DNA of 12,345 bases from Rhodospirillales bacterium Alpha_05 (GTDB taxonomy: Bacteria > Pseudomonadota > Alphaproteobacteria > Rhodospirillales > Rhodospirillaceae). Below the pieces are notes generated by a model that saw only the letters and a program-made list of their open reading frames with translations, did no database searches and had not been told where the DNA came from. Shown one piece after another: positions 6,281 through 12,166 of this stretch. Position 1 is the first letter of the stretch. Each line of letters starts with the position of its first letter. A program made the translations under genes and the position numbers. The DNA is taken from positions 1 through 12,345 of the forward strand of contig LUYR01000150.1 in the NCBI GenBank assembly GCA_001603335.1. Direction: 5' to 3'.

Positions 6281-7284
6281 GAGACCCCGGCGCGCAGGCA
6301 GTCGTGCATGTGCACCAGGCCGACCGGCTTGCCCTCGGCGACGACGAACAGGCTGGTGATCTTGCGGTCGTTCATCACCCCCAGGGCCTCGGCGGCGAGG
6401 GTGTCGGGGCCGACGGTCTTGGGGTTCGCGGTCATCACCGCGTGGGTCGGCATGTCGAGCAGCTCGGGCGACATGTGGCGGCGCAAGTCGCCGTCGGTGA
6501 TGATCCCCGCGAGGGCACCCGCGGCGTCGACGATGCCGACGCAGCCGAAGCTCTTCTGGGTCATCACGATCAGCGCGTCGCCCATCCGCACGTCGCTGCC
6601 GACGAGCGGCACTTCCGCCGCGCCGTGCATCAGCTCGCGCACCTTCAACAGGCGCTGGCCGAGCTTGCCGCCGGGGTGGAAGGTCTTGAAGTCGGTGGCG
6701 GAGAAGCCGCGGCGTTCGAGCAGCGCGACCGCGATCGCGTCGCCGATCGCCAAGGTCGCGGTGGTCGAGATCGTCGGCGCGAGGCCGAGCGGGCAGGCCT
6801 CGCCGACCAAGGGCAGCGGCAGCACCACGTCGGCGGCGGAGCCGAGTGCGCTGGTCTTGCGCTCGGTGATCGCGATCAGCGGAATTCCGAAGCGGCGGGA
6901 ATAGGCGATGATGTCGGCGAGTTCGGCGGTCTCGCCCGACTTCGACAGCAGGATCAGCGCGTCCTGGCGGGTGATCATGCCGAGGTCGCCGTGGCTCGCC
7001 TCGCCGGGATGGACGAAGAACGACGGCGTGCCGGTGGAGGCCAGCGTCGCCGCGATCTTGCGGCCGATGTGGCCGCTCTTGCCCATGCCGGAAATGATCA
7101 CGCGGCCGTGCTCGGAGGCCAGCACGCGGTTTTCGAGGAGGTCGAGGGCGCGCGAAAAGCCGTCGTCGAGGTCCGCGCTCATCTTCATCAGCGCCGCGGC
7201 TTCCGCCTCCAGCACATGGCGGGCGGCGGTGAGGTCGGAGGCGACCTGGGGCGATACCTTGGCGGCGGAAGCGGAGGAGCTCAT
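6277..7284 (-). CDS. kdsD: D-arabinose-5-phosphate isomerase (KpsF/GutQ family)
   Basis: This enzyme converts D-ribulose-5-phosphate to D-arabinose-5-phosphate, the first committed step toward Kdo for the LPS inner core. The 335 residues hold an N-terminal SIS sugar-isomerase domain (about 40-190) with GMGKSGHIG (66-74), HPGEASHGDLG (92-102), SKSGET (114-119) and FHPGGKLG (202-209). Two CBS domains follow (about 217-272 and 279-333). The frame is open to an ATG at 7377, but that would run into rnd. The ATG at 7284 gives the normal family length. Its Shine-Dalgarno is weak. The gap to the rnd stop is 22 bases, and it overlaps lptC by 4, so it lies in an LPS-biogenesis operon. Confidence 0.95.
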   Translation of the reverse strand: MSSSASAAKVSPQVASDLTAARHVLEAEAAALMKMSADLDDGFSRALDLLENRVLASEHGRVIISGMGKSGHIGRKIAATLASTGTPSFFVHPGEASHGDLGMITRQDALILLSKSGETAELADIIAYSRRFGIPLIAITERKTSALGSAADVVLPLPLVGEACPLGLAPTISTTATLAIGDAIAVALLERRGFSATDFKTFHPGGKLGQRLLKVRELMHGAAEVPLVGSDVRMGDALIVMTQKSFGCVGIVDAAGALAGIITDGDLRRHMSPELLDMPTHAVMTANPKTVGPDTLAAEALGVMNDRKITSLFVVAEGKPVGLVHMHDCLRAGVS

Positions 7285-7306
7285 GTCAGACGTCCAATTG
7301 GGCCCG

Positions 7307-7915
7307 TCAGTGGGCGAAGATGTCCTCGTCGGGCCAGCCCGCGAGGTCGAGGGCGGCGCGGGTGTTGAGGAATGCAATGGTGGCGAGCGCGAGTTCGGTC
7401 CGGCCTTCCCGCGCCAGCAACGCTTCGAGCTTCGCCTTCAACTCGTGGAGATAGAGCACGTCGTTGGCGGCATACTTCTGCTGCGCCGCCGACGGCGCGG
7501 GGGCGCCCCAGTCCGAGGTCTGCTGCTCCTTCGAAAGCTCGACGCCCAAAAGATCGCGGCACAGGTCCTTGAGGCCGTGGCGGTCGGTGTTGGTGCGGCA
7601 GAGCTTGGAGGCGATCTTGGTGCAGAACAGCGGGGCGCAGTCGACGCCGAGGTTCCGCTTGATCATGCCGACGTCGAAGCGCGCGTAGTGGAAGATCTTC
7701 ACCACCGACGCGTCGGTGAACAGCGCCTTGAGGTTCGGTGCGTCGACTTCGGGCGCGATCTGCACCAGATGCGCGTCGCCGTCGCCGGCGGAAAGCTGAA
7801 CCAGGCAGAGACGGTCGCGATGGAGATTGAGGCCCATGGTCTCGGTGTCGACCGCAACCGAGCCGGAGAACCGGACCGTCGCGGGGAGATCGCCATGGTG
7901 CAGGAAGATCGCCAT
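7307..7915 (-). CDS. rnd: Ribonuclease D, short DEDDy form
   Basis: This is a 3'-5' exoribonuclease of the DEDDy family, associated with trimming tRNA 3' ends and other stable RNAs. In 202 residues the four acidic metal ligands and the tyrosine are visible: D23 and E25 in VAVDTETMGL (Exo I), D81 in FHYARFDVGM (Exo II), Y148 and D152 in YAANDVLYL (Exo III). No HRDC domain follows, so it is about half the E. coli RNase D length, as usual in Alphaproteobacteria. The frame is open up to 8077, but that would overlap the tRNA gene. The ATG at 7915 starts the canonical domain and has AGGG 6 bases upstream. It heads the kdsD-lptC-lptA cluster. Confidence 0.93.
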   Translation of the reverse strand: MAIFLHHGDLPATVRFSGSVAVDTETMGLNLHRDRLCLVQLSAGDGDAHLVQIAPEVDAPNLKALFTDASVVKIFHYARFDVGMIKRNLGVDCAPLFCTKIASKLCRTNTDRHGLKDLCRDLLGVELSKEQQTSDWGAPAPSAAQQKYAANDVLYLHELKAKLEALLAREGRTELALATIAFLNTRAALDLAGWPDEDIFAH

Positions 7916-8033
7916 TTGCAGCCCTTTTCGGGCCTCGGCCCGCGAGTTGGCGCCGCTATCGGGCGCAGTGGTTAACGACCGCGCACCGGATCGAAGAGCG
8001 AATTGCTGCGGACGTTTCCGCCACTGCGTGCGA

Positions 8034-8120
8034 TGGTGCCCAGAAGAAGACTCGAACTTCCACGGTATTTCTACCACAGGTACCTGAAACCTGCGCGTCT
8101 ACCAATTCCGCCATCTGGGC
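8034..8120 (-). tRNA. tRNA-Leu(CAG)
   Basis: An 87-nt tRNA including an encoded CCA (8036-8034). The acceptor stem is GCCCAGA/TCTGGGC with discriminator A (8037). The D arm carries AATTGGTAGAC. The anticodon stem CAGGT/ACCTG encloses the loop TTCAGGT, giving anticodon CAG, which reads CUG. A long variable arm, GGTA-GAAA-TACC, marks a class II tRNA. The T arm is GGAAG-TTCGAGT-CTTCT with one G-U pair. It lies 118 bases upstream of rnd on the same strand. I see no T-rich terminator between them, so cotranscription is possible. Confidence 0.97.
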
Positions 8121-8163
8121 ACTGATCCGCAAGGCCATTCGAGCGAGGGGAAAACCCGCGCCC

Positions 8164-8181
8164 GACCGGGAGCAGCCGGTC
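8164..8181 (-). other. Hairpin in the tRNA-Leu leader
   Basis: A perfect 6-bp stem, GACCGG (8164-8169) with CCGGTC (8176-8181), and a 6-base loop lie between the tRNA promoter and the mature 5' end. In a pre-tRNA this would sit in the leader removed by RNase P. No T-run follows, so it is not a terminator. Its function is unknown. Confidence 0.45.
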
Positions 8182-8193
8182 AGTGAGGCACGG

Positions 8194-8222
8194 TTTATGA
8201 AGTTTCCCAGGAGCAAAGTCAA
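8194..8222 (-). promoter_or_regulatory. Sigma-70-type promoter for tRNA-Leu (and possibly rnd-lpt)
   Basis: On the minus strand TTGACT (8222-8217) is followed by exactly 17 bases and then CATAAA (8199-8194). The -35 matches 5 of 6 consensus positions and the -10 matches 4 of 6. The predicted start, near 8187, would give a 5' leader of about 66 nt before the tRNA. This is the best-looking promoter in the window. A T/A-rich tract (plus-strand CCCTTTTTT at 8225-8233) lies just upstream, as an UP-like element might. Confidence 0.65.
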
Positions 8223-8262
8223 CACCCTTTTTTCGCGTGACGCCAGGTCAAACTCCGCTACC

Positions 8263-8293
8263 CCGAAAGTGAGGGATGGTGTACCACTTTCGG
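8263..8293. promoter_or_regulatory. Perfect 9-bp inverted repeat ahead of the SDR gene
   Basis: CCGAAAGTG (8263-8271) and CACTTTCGG (8285-8293) are exact inverted copies with 13 bases between them, so arm centres are 22 bp apart, about two helical turns. It lies about 95 bases before the SDR start and about 40 bases upstream of the tRNA-Leu -35, in a divergent intergenic region. The geometry suits a dimeric repressor or activator binding one face of DNA. A 9-bp RNA hairpin in the SDR leader is the alternative. No regulator gene is nearby. Confidence 0.45.
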
Positions 8294-8388
8294 CGGGAAA
8301 TGACTTTTGCGCGCGTCTGCCCATATGGACAGGATACGGGCGCGGGATGACCGGTGACGCCCGAAGGGCATGCAGGGAGGTTGTTGGA

Positions 8389-9372
8389 ATGGCGCGGCAA
8401 TTGGTAACGGTTTTCGGCGGCTCCGGCTTCATCGGGCGGCACTTGGTGCAGCGCCTGGCCGCAACCGGCGCGGTCATCCGCATCGCCATCCGCTATCGCG
8501 AAGACGCCCATTTCCTCAAGACCATGGGCGACGTCGGCCAGATCACCACCCTCGAAACCGATATCGCGGATCCGGCGGAAATCCGCCGCGCCGTCGAAGG
8601 CGCGGACTGGGTCGTCAACCTCGTCGGGATCTTCCACCCGAGCGGCCGCCACACCTTCGAGAACCTCCACGCCAAGGCTCCCGGCCAAATTGCCGCCGCC
8701 GCCAGGGAGGCGGGCGCGAGCCGCCTCGTCCACATTTCCGCGCTCGGCGCCGACGACGAGGGCGAATCCGCCTACGCCCGCACCAAGGCCGAAGGCGAGG
8801 CTGCGGTGCTGAAAGCCTTTCCCGAGGCGACGATCATCCGCCCGAGCGTGGTCTTCGGACCCGAGGACAACTTCTTCAACATGTTCGCGCGGATGGCGAT
8901 CTGGGCGCCGTTCCTGCCGGTGATCGACAAGCACGCTTGGCGCATCGGCAACATGTTCGGCGACGGCGGCCCGAAGTTCCAGCCGGTCTACGTCGGCGAC
9001 GTCTCCGACGCGATCGTCAACGCCCTCAAAAACCCCAACCACGGCGGCAAGATCTTCGAACTCGCCGGGCCGCACGTCTACACCATGCGCCAGATCATGG
9101 AGACGACGCTGCGCGAAATCCGCCGCGACCGCTGGCTGATGCCGATGACCTTCGGCATGGCCAAGCTCCAGGCGGCGCTGATGAGCATCATGCCGAAGCC
9201 GCTGCTCACCCGCGACCAGGTGCTGATGATGATGCGCGACAACGTCGCCTCGGGGAACTTCCCCGGCTTCGCCGAGCTCGGCATCGAACCCACCACCGCC
9301 GAAGCCATCCTCCCCACCTACCTCAACCGCTTCCGCCGCACCCACCGCCAGATCATCAGCCGCCCGGTCTGA
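8389..9372 (+). CDS. Complex I NDUFA9-like atypical SDR protein
   Basis: This is an atypical short-chain dehydrogenase/reductase related to the NDUFA9 accessory subunit of respiratory complex I, which binds NADPH without catalysing turnover in mitochondria. The 327-residue protein opens with a Rossmann fold, VFGGSGFIG, whose glycine motif spans residues 10-16. It retains Y129-x-x-x-K133 (YARTK) and has the RPSVVFGPEDNFFNMFA segment typical of this subgroup. The frame extends upstream to 8197, but the ATG at 8389 starts exactly at the fold and has GGGAGG about 8 bases before it. It stands alone, convergent with uppP. Many alphaproteobacterial genomes annotate this family as complex I NDUFA9 subunit. 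A role in quinone or sugar-nucleotide metabolism cannot be excluded. Confidence 0.88.
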   Translation: MARQLVTVFGGSGFIGRHLVQRLAATGAVIRIAIRYREDAHFLKTMGDVGQITTLETDIADPAEIRRAVEGADWVVNLVGIFHPSGRHTFENLHAKAPGQIAAAAREAGASRLVHISALGADDEGESAYARTKAEGEAAVLKAFPEATIIRPSVVFGPEDNFFNMFARMAIWAPFLPVIDKHAWRIGNMFGDGGPKFQPVYVGDVSDAIVNALKNPNHGGKIFELAGPHVYTMRQIMETTLREIRRDRWLMPMTFGMAKLQAALMSIMPKPLLTRDQVLMMMRDNVASGNFPGFAELGIEPTTAEAILPTYLNRFRRTHRQIISRPV

Positions 9373-9399
9373 GGTAGACGCGGGCTCTGCCCGCACCCG

Positions 9400-9439
9400 C
9401 CGGAGGGTCGCGGACCCTCCGGGCCTCCCCTTAGTTTTT
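9400..9439 (+). terminator. Candidate terminator of the SDR gene
   Basis: A perfect 10-bp stem (CCGGAGGGTC with GACCCTCCGG, 3-base loop) ends at 9422 and is followed, after 12 bases, by TTTTT at 9435-9439. It is preceded by another GC hairpin (9380-9394) directly after the SDR stop codon. The stem is very stable, and the T-run is displaced as in copy 1. Confidence 0.55.
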
Positions 9440-9498
9440 CGCCGCGAAGCGGCTATCCCCCATCACGCCGCGTGATGGTTGGATGGCGCTGACGCGCG

Positions 9499-9532
9499 AA
9501 AAACTAAAGGGGTCTGGGGCCCAAGGCCCCAG
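9499..9532 (-). terminator. Candidate terminator of uppP
   Basis: On the minus strand an 8-bp stem (9532-9525 with 9521-9514) follows a 6-bp GC hairpin (9552-9538) just after the uppP stop. It is followed by a CCCCTTTAG tract and TTTTT (9503-9499). This is the mirror image of the plus-strand terminator in the same repeat. Confidence 0.55.
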
Positions 9533-9559
9533 CGGGTCCGGGCAGCGCCCGGCCTGTTT

Positions 9560-10399
9560 TTACCCCGCCGCCAGAGCGAGGCAGCGTTGGAACCCCGGGA
9601 TCAGGCCGTAGGCCGCGGCGAGGAGGAACAGGCCGAGGCCGACGCGGTAGACCGCGAAGGCGGTGAAGCTGGCGGTTTTGAGCCAGCGCATCAGGAGCGC
9701 GATGGCGACGAGCGCGGTGACGAACGAGAGGCCGGCGGCGTAGATCGCCGCGGTGGTGATCAGCGGCTGGTCGAGGGCGACGATGTCGCGCACCGCGAGG
9801 GTTCCGGCGGCGAGAATGGTGGGGATCGAGAGCAGCATCGAGAAGCGGGCGGCTTCGCCGCGTTCGTAGCCGAGGAAGCGCGCGGCGGTCATGGTGATGC
9901 CCGAGCGCGAGGTTCCGGGGATCAGCGCGATCGCCTGGGCGATGCCGATGATCGCGGCGTCGGGAAGCTTCATGTGTTCGGTGCGGCGCACGGTGAGGCC
10001 GAGGCGGTCGCCGACGTAGAGGACGATGCCGAAGACCAGGGTGGTCCAGCCGATCACCGCGATGCTGCGCGCGGCGGTTTCCACCAGATCCTTGAAGGCG
10101 AGGCCGCAGATCACCACCGGGATGGTGGCGACCACGACGTGCAACGCGAGGTGGCCGCCCGGGGTGTTGCGCATCCGCAGCGCGGCGGCGAGGCCGGAGA
10201 GCATGGCCCAGATGTCGCGCCAGAAGTAGAGCATCACTGCGGCGAGGGTGCCGAGGTGCAGGGCGATGTCCATGTCGAGGCCCTGGTCCGGGAAGTCGCC
10301 GAGGCAGGGCACGAGAATGAGGTGGGCGGAGGAGCTGATCGGCAGGAACTCGGTGATTCCCTGGACCACCGCAAGGACGATCAGGTTCAGCCAGGTCAT
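9560..10399 (-). CDS. uppP: Undecaprenyl-diphosphatase (UppP/BacA family)
   Basis: This integral membrane phosphatase turns undecaprenyl diphosphate into the monophosphate carrier used for peptidoglycan and LPS sugar export. Family members also confer low-level bacitracin resistance. From the chosen start it has 279 residues, mostly hydrophobic with about eight membrane segments. Both family motifs are present: VVQGITEFLPISSSAH (11-26, with catalytic Glu17 and His26) and PGTSRSG (161-167, Arg165). An in-frame ATG at 10426 has no ribosome site. The ATG at 10399 begins the typical MTWL opening and has GAGGA about 10 bases upstream. It converges with the SDR gene and diverges from gltD across a palindrome-rich region. 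Confidence 0.96.
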   Translation of the reverse strand: MTWLNLIVLAVVQGITEFLPISSSAHLILVPCLGDFPDQGLDMDIALHLGTLAAVMLYFWRDIWAMLSGLAAALRMRNTPGGHLALHVVVATIPVVICGLAFKDLVETAARSIAVIGWTTLVFGIVLYVGDRLGLTVRRTEHMKLPDAAIIGIAQAIALIPGTSRSGITMTAARFLGYERGEAARFSMLLSIPTILAAGTLAVRDIVALDQPLITTAAIYAAGLSFVTALVAIALLMRWLKTASFTAFAVYRVGLGLFLLAAAYGLIPGFQRCLALAAG

Positions 10400-10456
10400 G
10401 ATGAAGAATTCCTCTCCGGAGGGCATCTGGGGCAGGGCGGGGGCGTTGCGGCCCCT

Positions 10457-10485
10457 TACATATCACGAGGCCCCGGGCGGCCCAA
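10457..10485 (-). promoter_or_regulatory. Possible promoter of uppP
   Basis: On the minus strand TTGGGC (10485-10480), a 17-base spacer and TATGTA (10462-10457) lie about 60-85 bases before the uppP start. Each hexamer matches only about half of consensus. The perfect palindrome at 10490-10517 would sit immediately upstream of this -35, where activators commonly bind. The call is weak and rests on spacing. Confidence 0.28.
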
Positions 10486-10489
10486 ACGG

Positions 10490-10517
10490 GAATTGGTAAT
10501 CATTTGATTACCAATTC
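10490..10517. promoter_or_regulatory. Perfect 28-bp palindrome in the uppP-gltD divergent region
   Basis: GAATTGGTAATCA (10490-10502) is followed by TT and its exact inverse TGATTACCAATTC (10505-10517), so all 26 arm bases match. It is AT-rich (about 71%) in a GC-rich genome. An outer GGCCCCGG (10469-10476) with CCGGGGCC (10519-10526) could extend the dyad. There is no T-run at either side, so it does not look like an intrinsic terminator. It may be an operator for a dimeric regulator. The inner TGGT/ACCA half-sites recall GntR-family operators but are spaced too widely for the usual FadR/PdhR pattern. Confidence 0.6.
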
Positions 10518-10563
10518 TCCGGGGCCCTCCCAAACAGAACCAGAAGCCGCGAAATTATCGCAT

Positions 10564-10592
10564 CATATAGGACAGCATGGCTGACCTATATG
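10564..10592 (+). promoter_or_regulatory. Inverted repeat/hairpin upstream of gltD
   Basis: CATATAGG (10564-10571) and CCTATATG (10585-10592) are exact inverted copies, 13 bases apart (centres 21 bp, two helical turns). The interior also pairs: CAGC (10573-10576) with GCTG (10580-10583), leaving one A-A mismatch and an ATG triloop. The stem is followed by CGG and five T residues (10596-10600), giving a terminator-like shape in the gltD direction. It is therefore either an operator or, if transcription starts upstream, an attenuator in the gltBD leader. Confidence 0.45.
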
Positions 10593-10661
10593 CGGTTTTT
10601 GACTCGCGGGGCCCCGGGAAATCCTCTATATCCTTCGCAAGCAGAGCCGCACGCGGTGAGG

Positions 10662-10687
10662 GTCGCCCCGACGGGTCGGGGTGCGAC
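10662..10687 (+). promoter_or_regulatory. Stable hairpin in the gltD leader next to the ribosome site
   Basis: GTCGC (10662-10666) pairs with GCGAC (10683-10687), and CCCG (10667-10670) pairs with CGGG within 10672-10680 (in more than one register), leaving a small loop. The stem ends about 10 bases before the GAGG ribosome site (10697-10700). It could influence initiation or mRNA stability. No ligand-binding riboswitch motif is recognisable. Confidence 0.4.
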
Positions 10688-10707
10688 GGCAGAGGAGAGG
10701 ACGAAGG

Positions 10708-12156
10708 ATGGCGCAGCAGAAGATGCTTCAGTTCACCAAGCTGGAGCGCCGGACCCCCGACAAGCGTGCCGCGGCCGAACGCCGCGAGGATTTCGACGAA
10801 ATCTACGGCGCTTTCCCGCCGTCGCGCGCGGGCGAGCAGTCGTCGCGCTGCGAGCAGTGCGGCATTCCCTTCTGTAGCGTCCATTGCCCGCTGCACAATC
10901 ACATCCCCGACTGGCTGATGCTGGCGGCGACGGATCGCCTCGAGGAAGCCTACGCGGTGGCCTCGGCGACCAACACCCTGCCCGAGATCTGCGGCCGGAT
11001 CTGCCCGCAGGATCGCCTCTGCGAGGGCGCGTGCGTGCTCGAACAGTCGACCCACGGCGCGGTGACGATCGGCGCGATGGAAAAATACATCACCGACAAG
11101 GCGTTCGAGAACGGCTGGGTCAAGCCGTTCACGCCGCGCATCCAGCGCCCCGAATCGATCGGCATCATCGGCGCGGGCCCGGGCGGCCTTGCCGCCGCCG
11201 AGCAACTGCGGCGCCTCGGCTATCGCGTCGACGTCTACGACCGCTACGACCGCGCCGGCGGCCTGCTCACCTACGGCATCCCGGGCTTCAAGCTCGAGAA
11301 GGAAGTCGTCGCGCGGCGGGTCAAGGTGTTCGAAGATTCGGGCGTGGTCTTCCATTACAACGTCGACGTCGGCCGCGACGTGACGATGCGCGAGCTGCGC
11401 CGTCGCCACAACGCGATCATCATCGCCACCGGCGTCTACAAGGCGCGCGCCCTCGACATCCCCGGCGCGGAGCTGACCGGGGTGATCCCGGCGCTCGAAT
11501 ACCTCACCTGCTCCAACCGCCTCAACATCGGCGACACCGTCGCCGCGTTCGAAAGCGGCCGCTTGGACGCCAAGGGCAAGAAGGTGGTGGTGATCGGCGG
11601 CGGCGACACCGCGATGGACTGCCTGCGCACCGCGATCCGCCAGGGCGCGACCTCGGTGAAGTGCTTCTACCGCCGCGACCGCGCCAACATGCCGGGCTCG
11701 CAGCGCGAGGTCGACAACGCGATCGAGGAGGGTGCCGAGTTCGTCTGGCTCACCCAGCCGCTCGAAGTCACCGGCGAAGGCGACAAGGTGGCGGGCGTGC
11801 GCACGGTGAAGATGCACCTCGGCCTGCCCGACGCCTCGGGCCGCCAGAGCCCGGCCCCGGTGCCCGGCTCCGAGACGCTGGTCGCAGCCGACATGGTGAT
11901 CGAGGCCCTCGGCTTCGAAGCCGAGGACCTGCCCGCGATGTTCAACGACCCGGACCTGCGGGTGCGGCGCTCCGGCACGTTGCGCGTCGACCCCGCGATG
12001 ATGACCAGCCTCGACGGCGTGTTCGCCGCGGGCGACATCGTGCGCGGCGCGTCGCTGGTGGTGTGGGCGGTGCGCGATGGCCGCGACGTCGCCCAGCACG
12101 TCCACAATTACATTCGTCAGGGCGCCGCCGCGCCCTCCCTGGTCAATGCGGGTTGA
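10708..12156 (+). CDS. gltD: Glutamate synthase (NADPH), small (beta) subunit
   Basis: GltD feeds electrons from NADPH through FAD and iron-sulfur clusters to the large subunit, which makes two glutamates from glutamine and 2-oxoglutarate (GOGAT half of ammonium assimilation). The 482-residue protein has an N-terminal cysteine domain with C48, C51, C56, C60 and C95, C99, C105, C109 for [4Fe-4S] clusters. The FAD fold has GAGPGG (155-160). The NADPH fold has GGGDTA (297-302). The late AAGDIVRGASLVVWAV segment that contacts FAD is also present. The ATG at 10708 has GAGG 7 bases upstream. A GTG at 10681 is in frame but lies inside the leader hairpin region. gltB follows after 10 bases. Confidence 0.97.
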   Translation: MAQQKMLQFTKLERRTPDKRAAAERREDFDEIYGAFPPSRAGEQSSRCEQCGIPFCSVHCPLHNHIPDWLMLAATDRLEEAYAVASATNTLPEICGRICPQDRLCEGACVLEQSTHGAVTIGAMEKYITDKAFENGWVKPFTPRIQRPESIGIIGAGPGGLAAAEQLRRLGYRVDVYDRYDRAGGLLTYGIPGFKLEKEVVARRVKVFEDSGVVFHYNVDVGRDVTMRELRRRHNAIIIATGVYKARALDIPGAELTGVIPALEYLTCSNRLNIGDTVAAFESGRLDAKGKKVVVIGGGDTAMDCLRTAIRQGATSVKCFYRRDRANMPGSQREVDNAIEEGAEFVWLTQPLEVTGEGDKVAGVRTVKMHLGLPDASGRQSPAPVPGSETLVAADMVIEALGFEAEDLPAMFNDPDLRVRRSGTLRVDPAMMTSLDGVFAAGDIVRGASLVVWAVRDGRDVAQHVHNYIRQGAAAPSLVNAG

Positions 12157-12166
12157 GGAACGAACG

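Larger units (their letters stand above)
9377..9552. repeat. Composite palindromic repeat, copy 2, between convergent genes
   Basis: This spacer is again almost entirely stem-loops: 9380-9394 (6-bp stem), 9400-9422 (10-bp stem), 9441-9453 (5-bp stem), 9461-9477 (7-bp stem), 9514-9532 (8-bp stem, CAA loop) and 9538-9552 (6-bp stem). Its outer arms match each other as inverted repeats and match both arms of copy 1 (587-723). Positions 9377-9399 are identical to the reverse complement of 701-723. The conserved order is GC hairpin with CTGCCCG, ACCCGC, second hairpin, CCCTTTAGTTTTT-like tract, CGCG core. The centre of this copy is longer and different from that of copy 1. Confidence 0.8.

Noticed and set aside
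7916..8077. N-terminal extension of ribonuclease D up to an ATG at 8077
   Set aside because: The extension would be coded by the 3' half of tRNA-Leu and is unrelated to the family. The start at 7915 matches the domain.
7956..8489. 177-codon minus-strand frame over the tRNA-Leu region
   Set aside because: It runs through the tRNA gene and its promoter and antisense to the SDR start. No protein family is recognisable.
10599..10631. TTGACT and CTATAT before gltD as a -35/-10 pair
   Set aside because: The hexamers look good individually, but the spacer is 21 bases, outside the usual 16-18 range, so I did not call a promoter.
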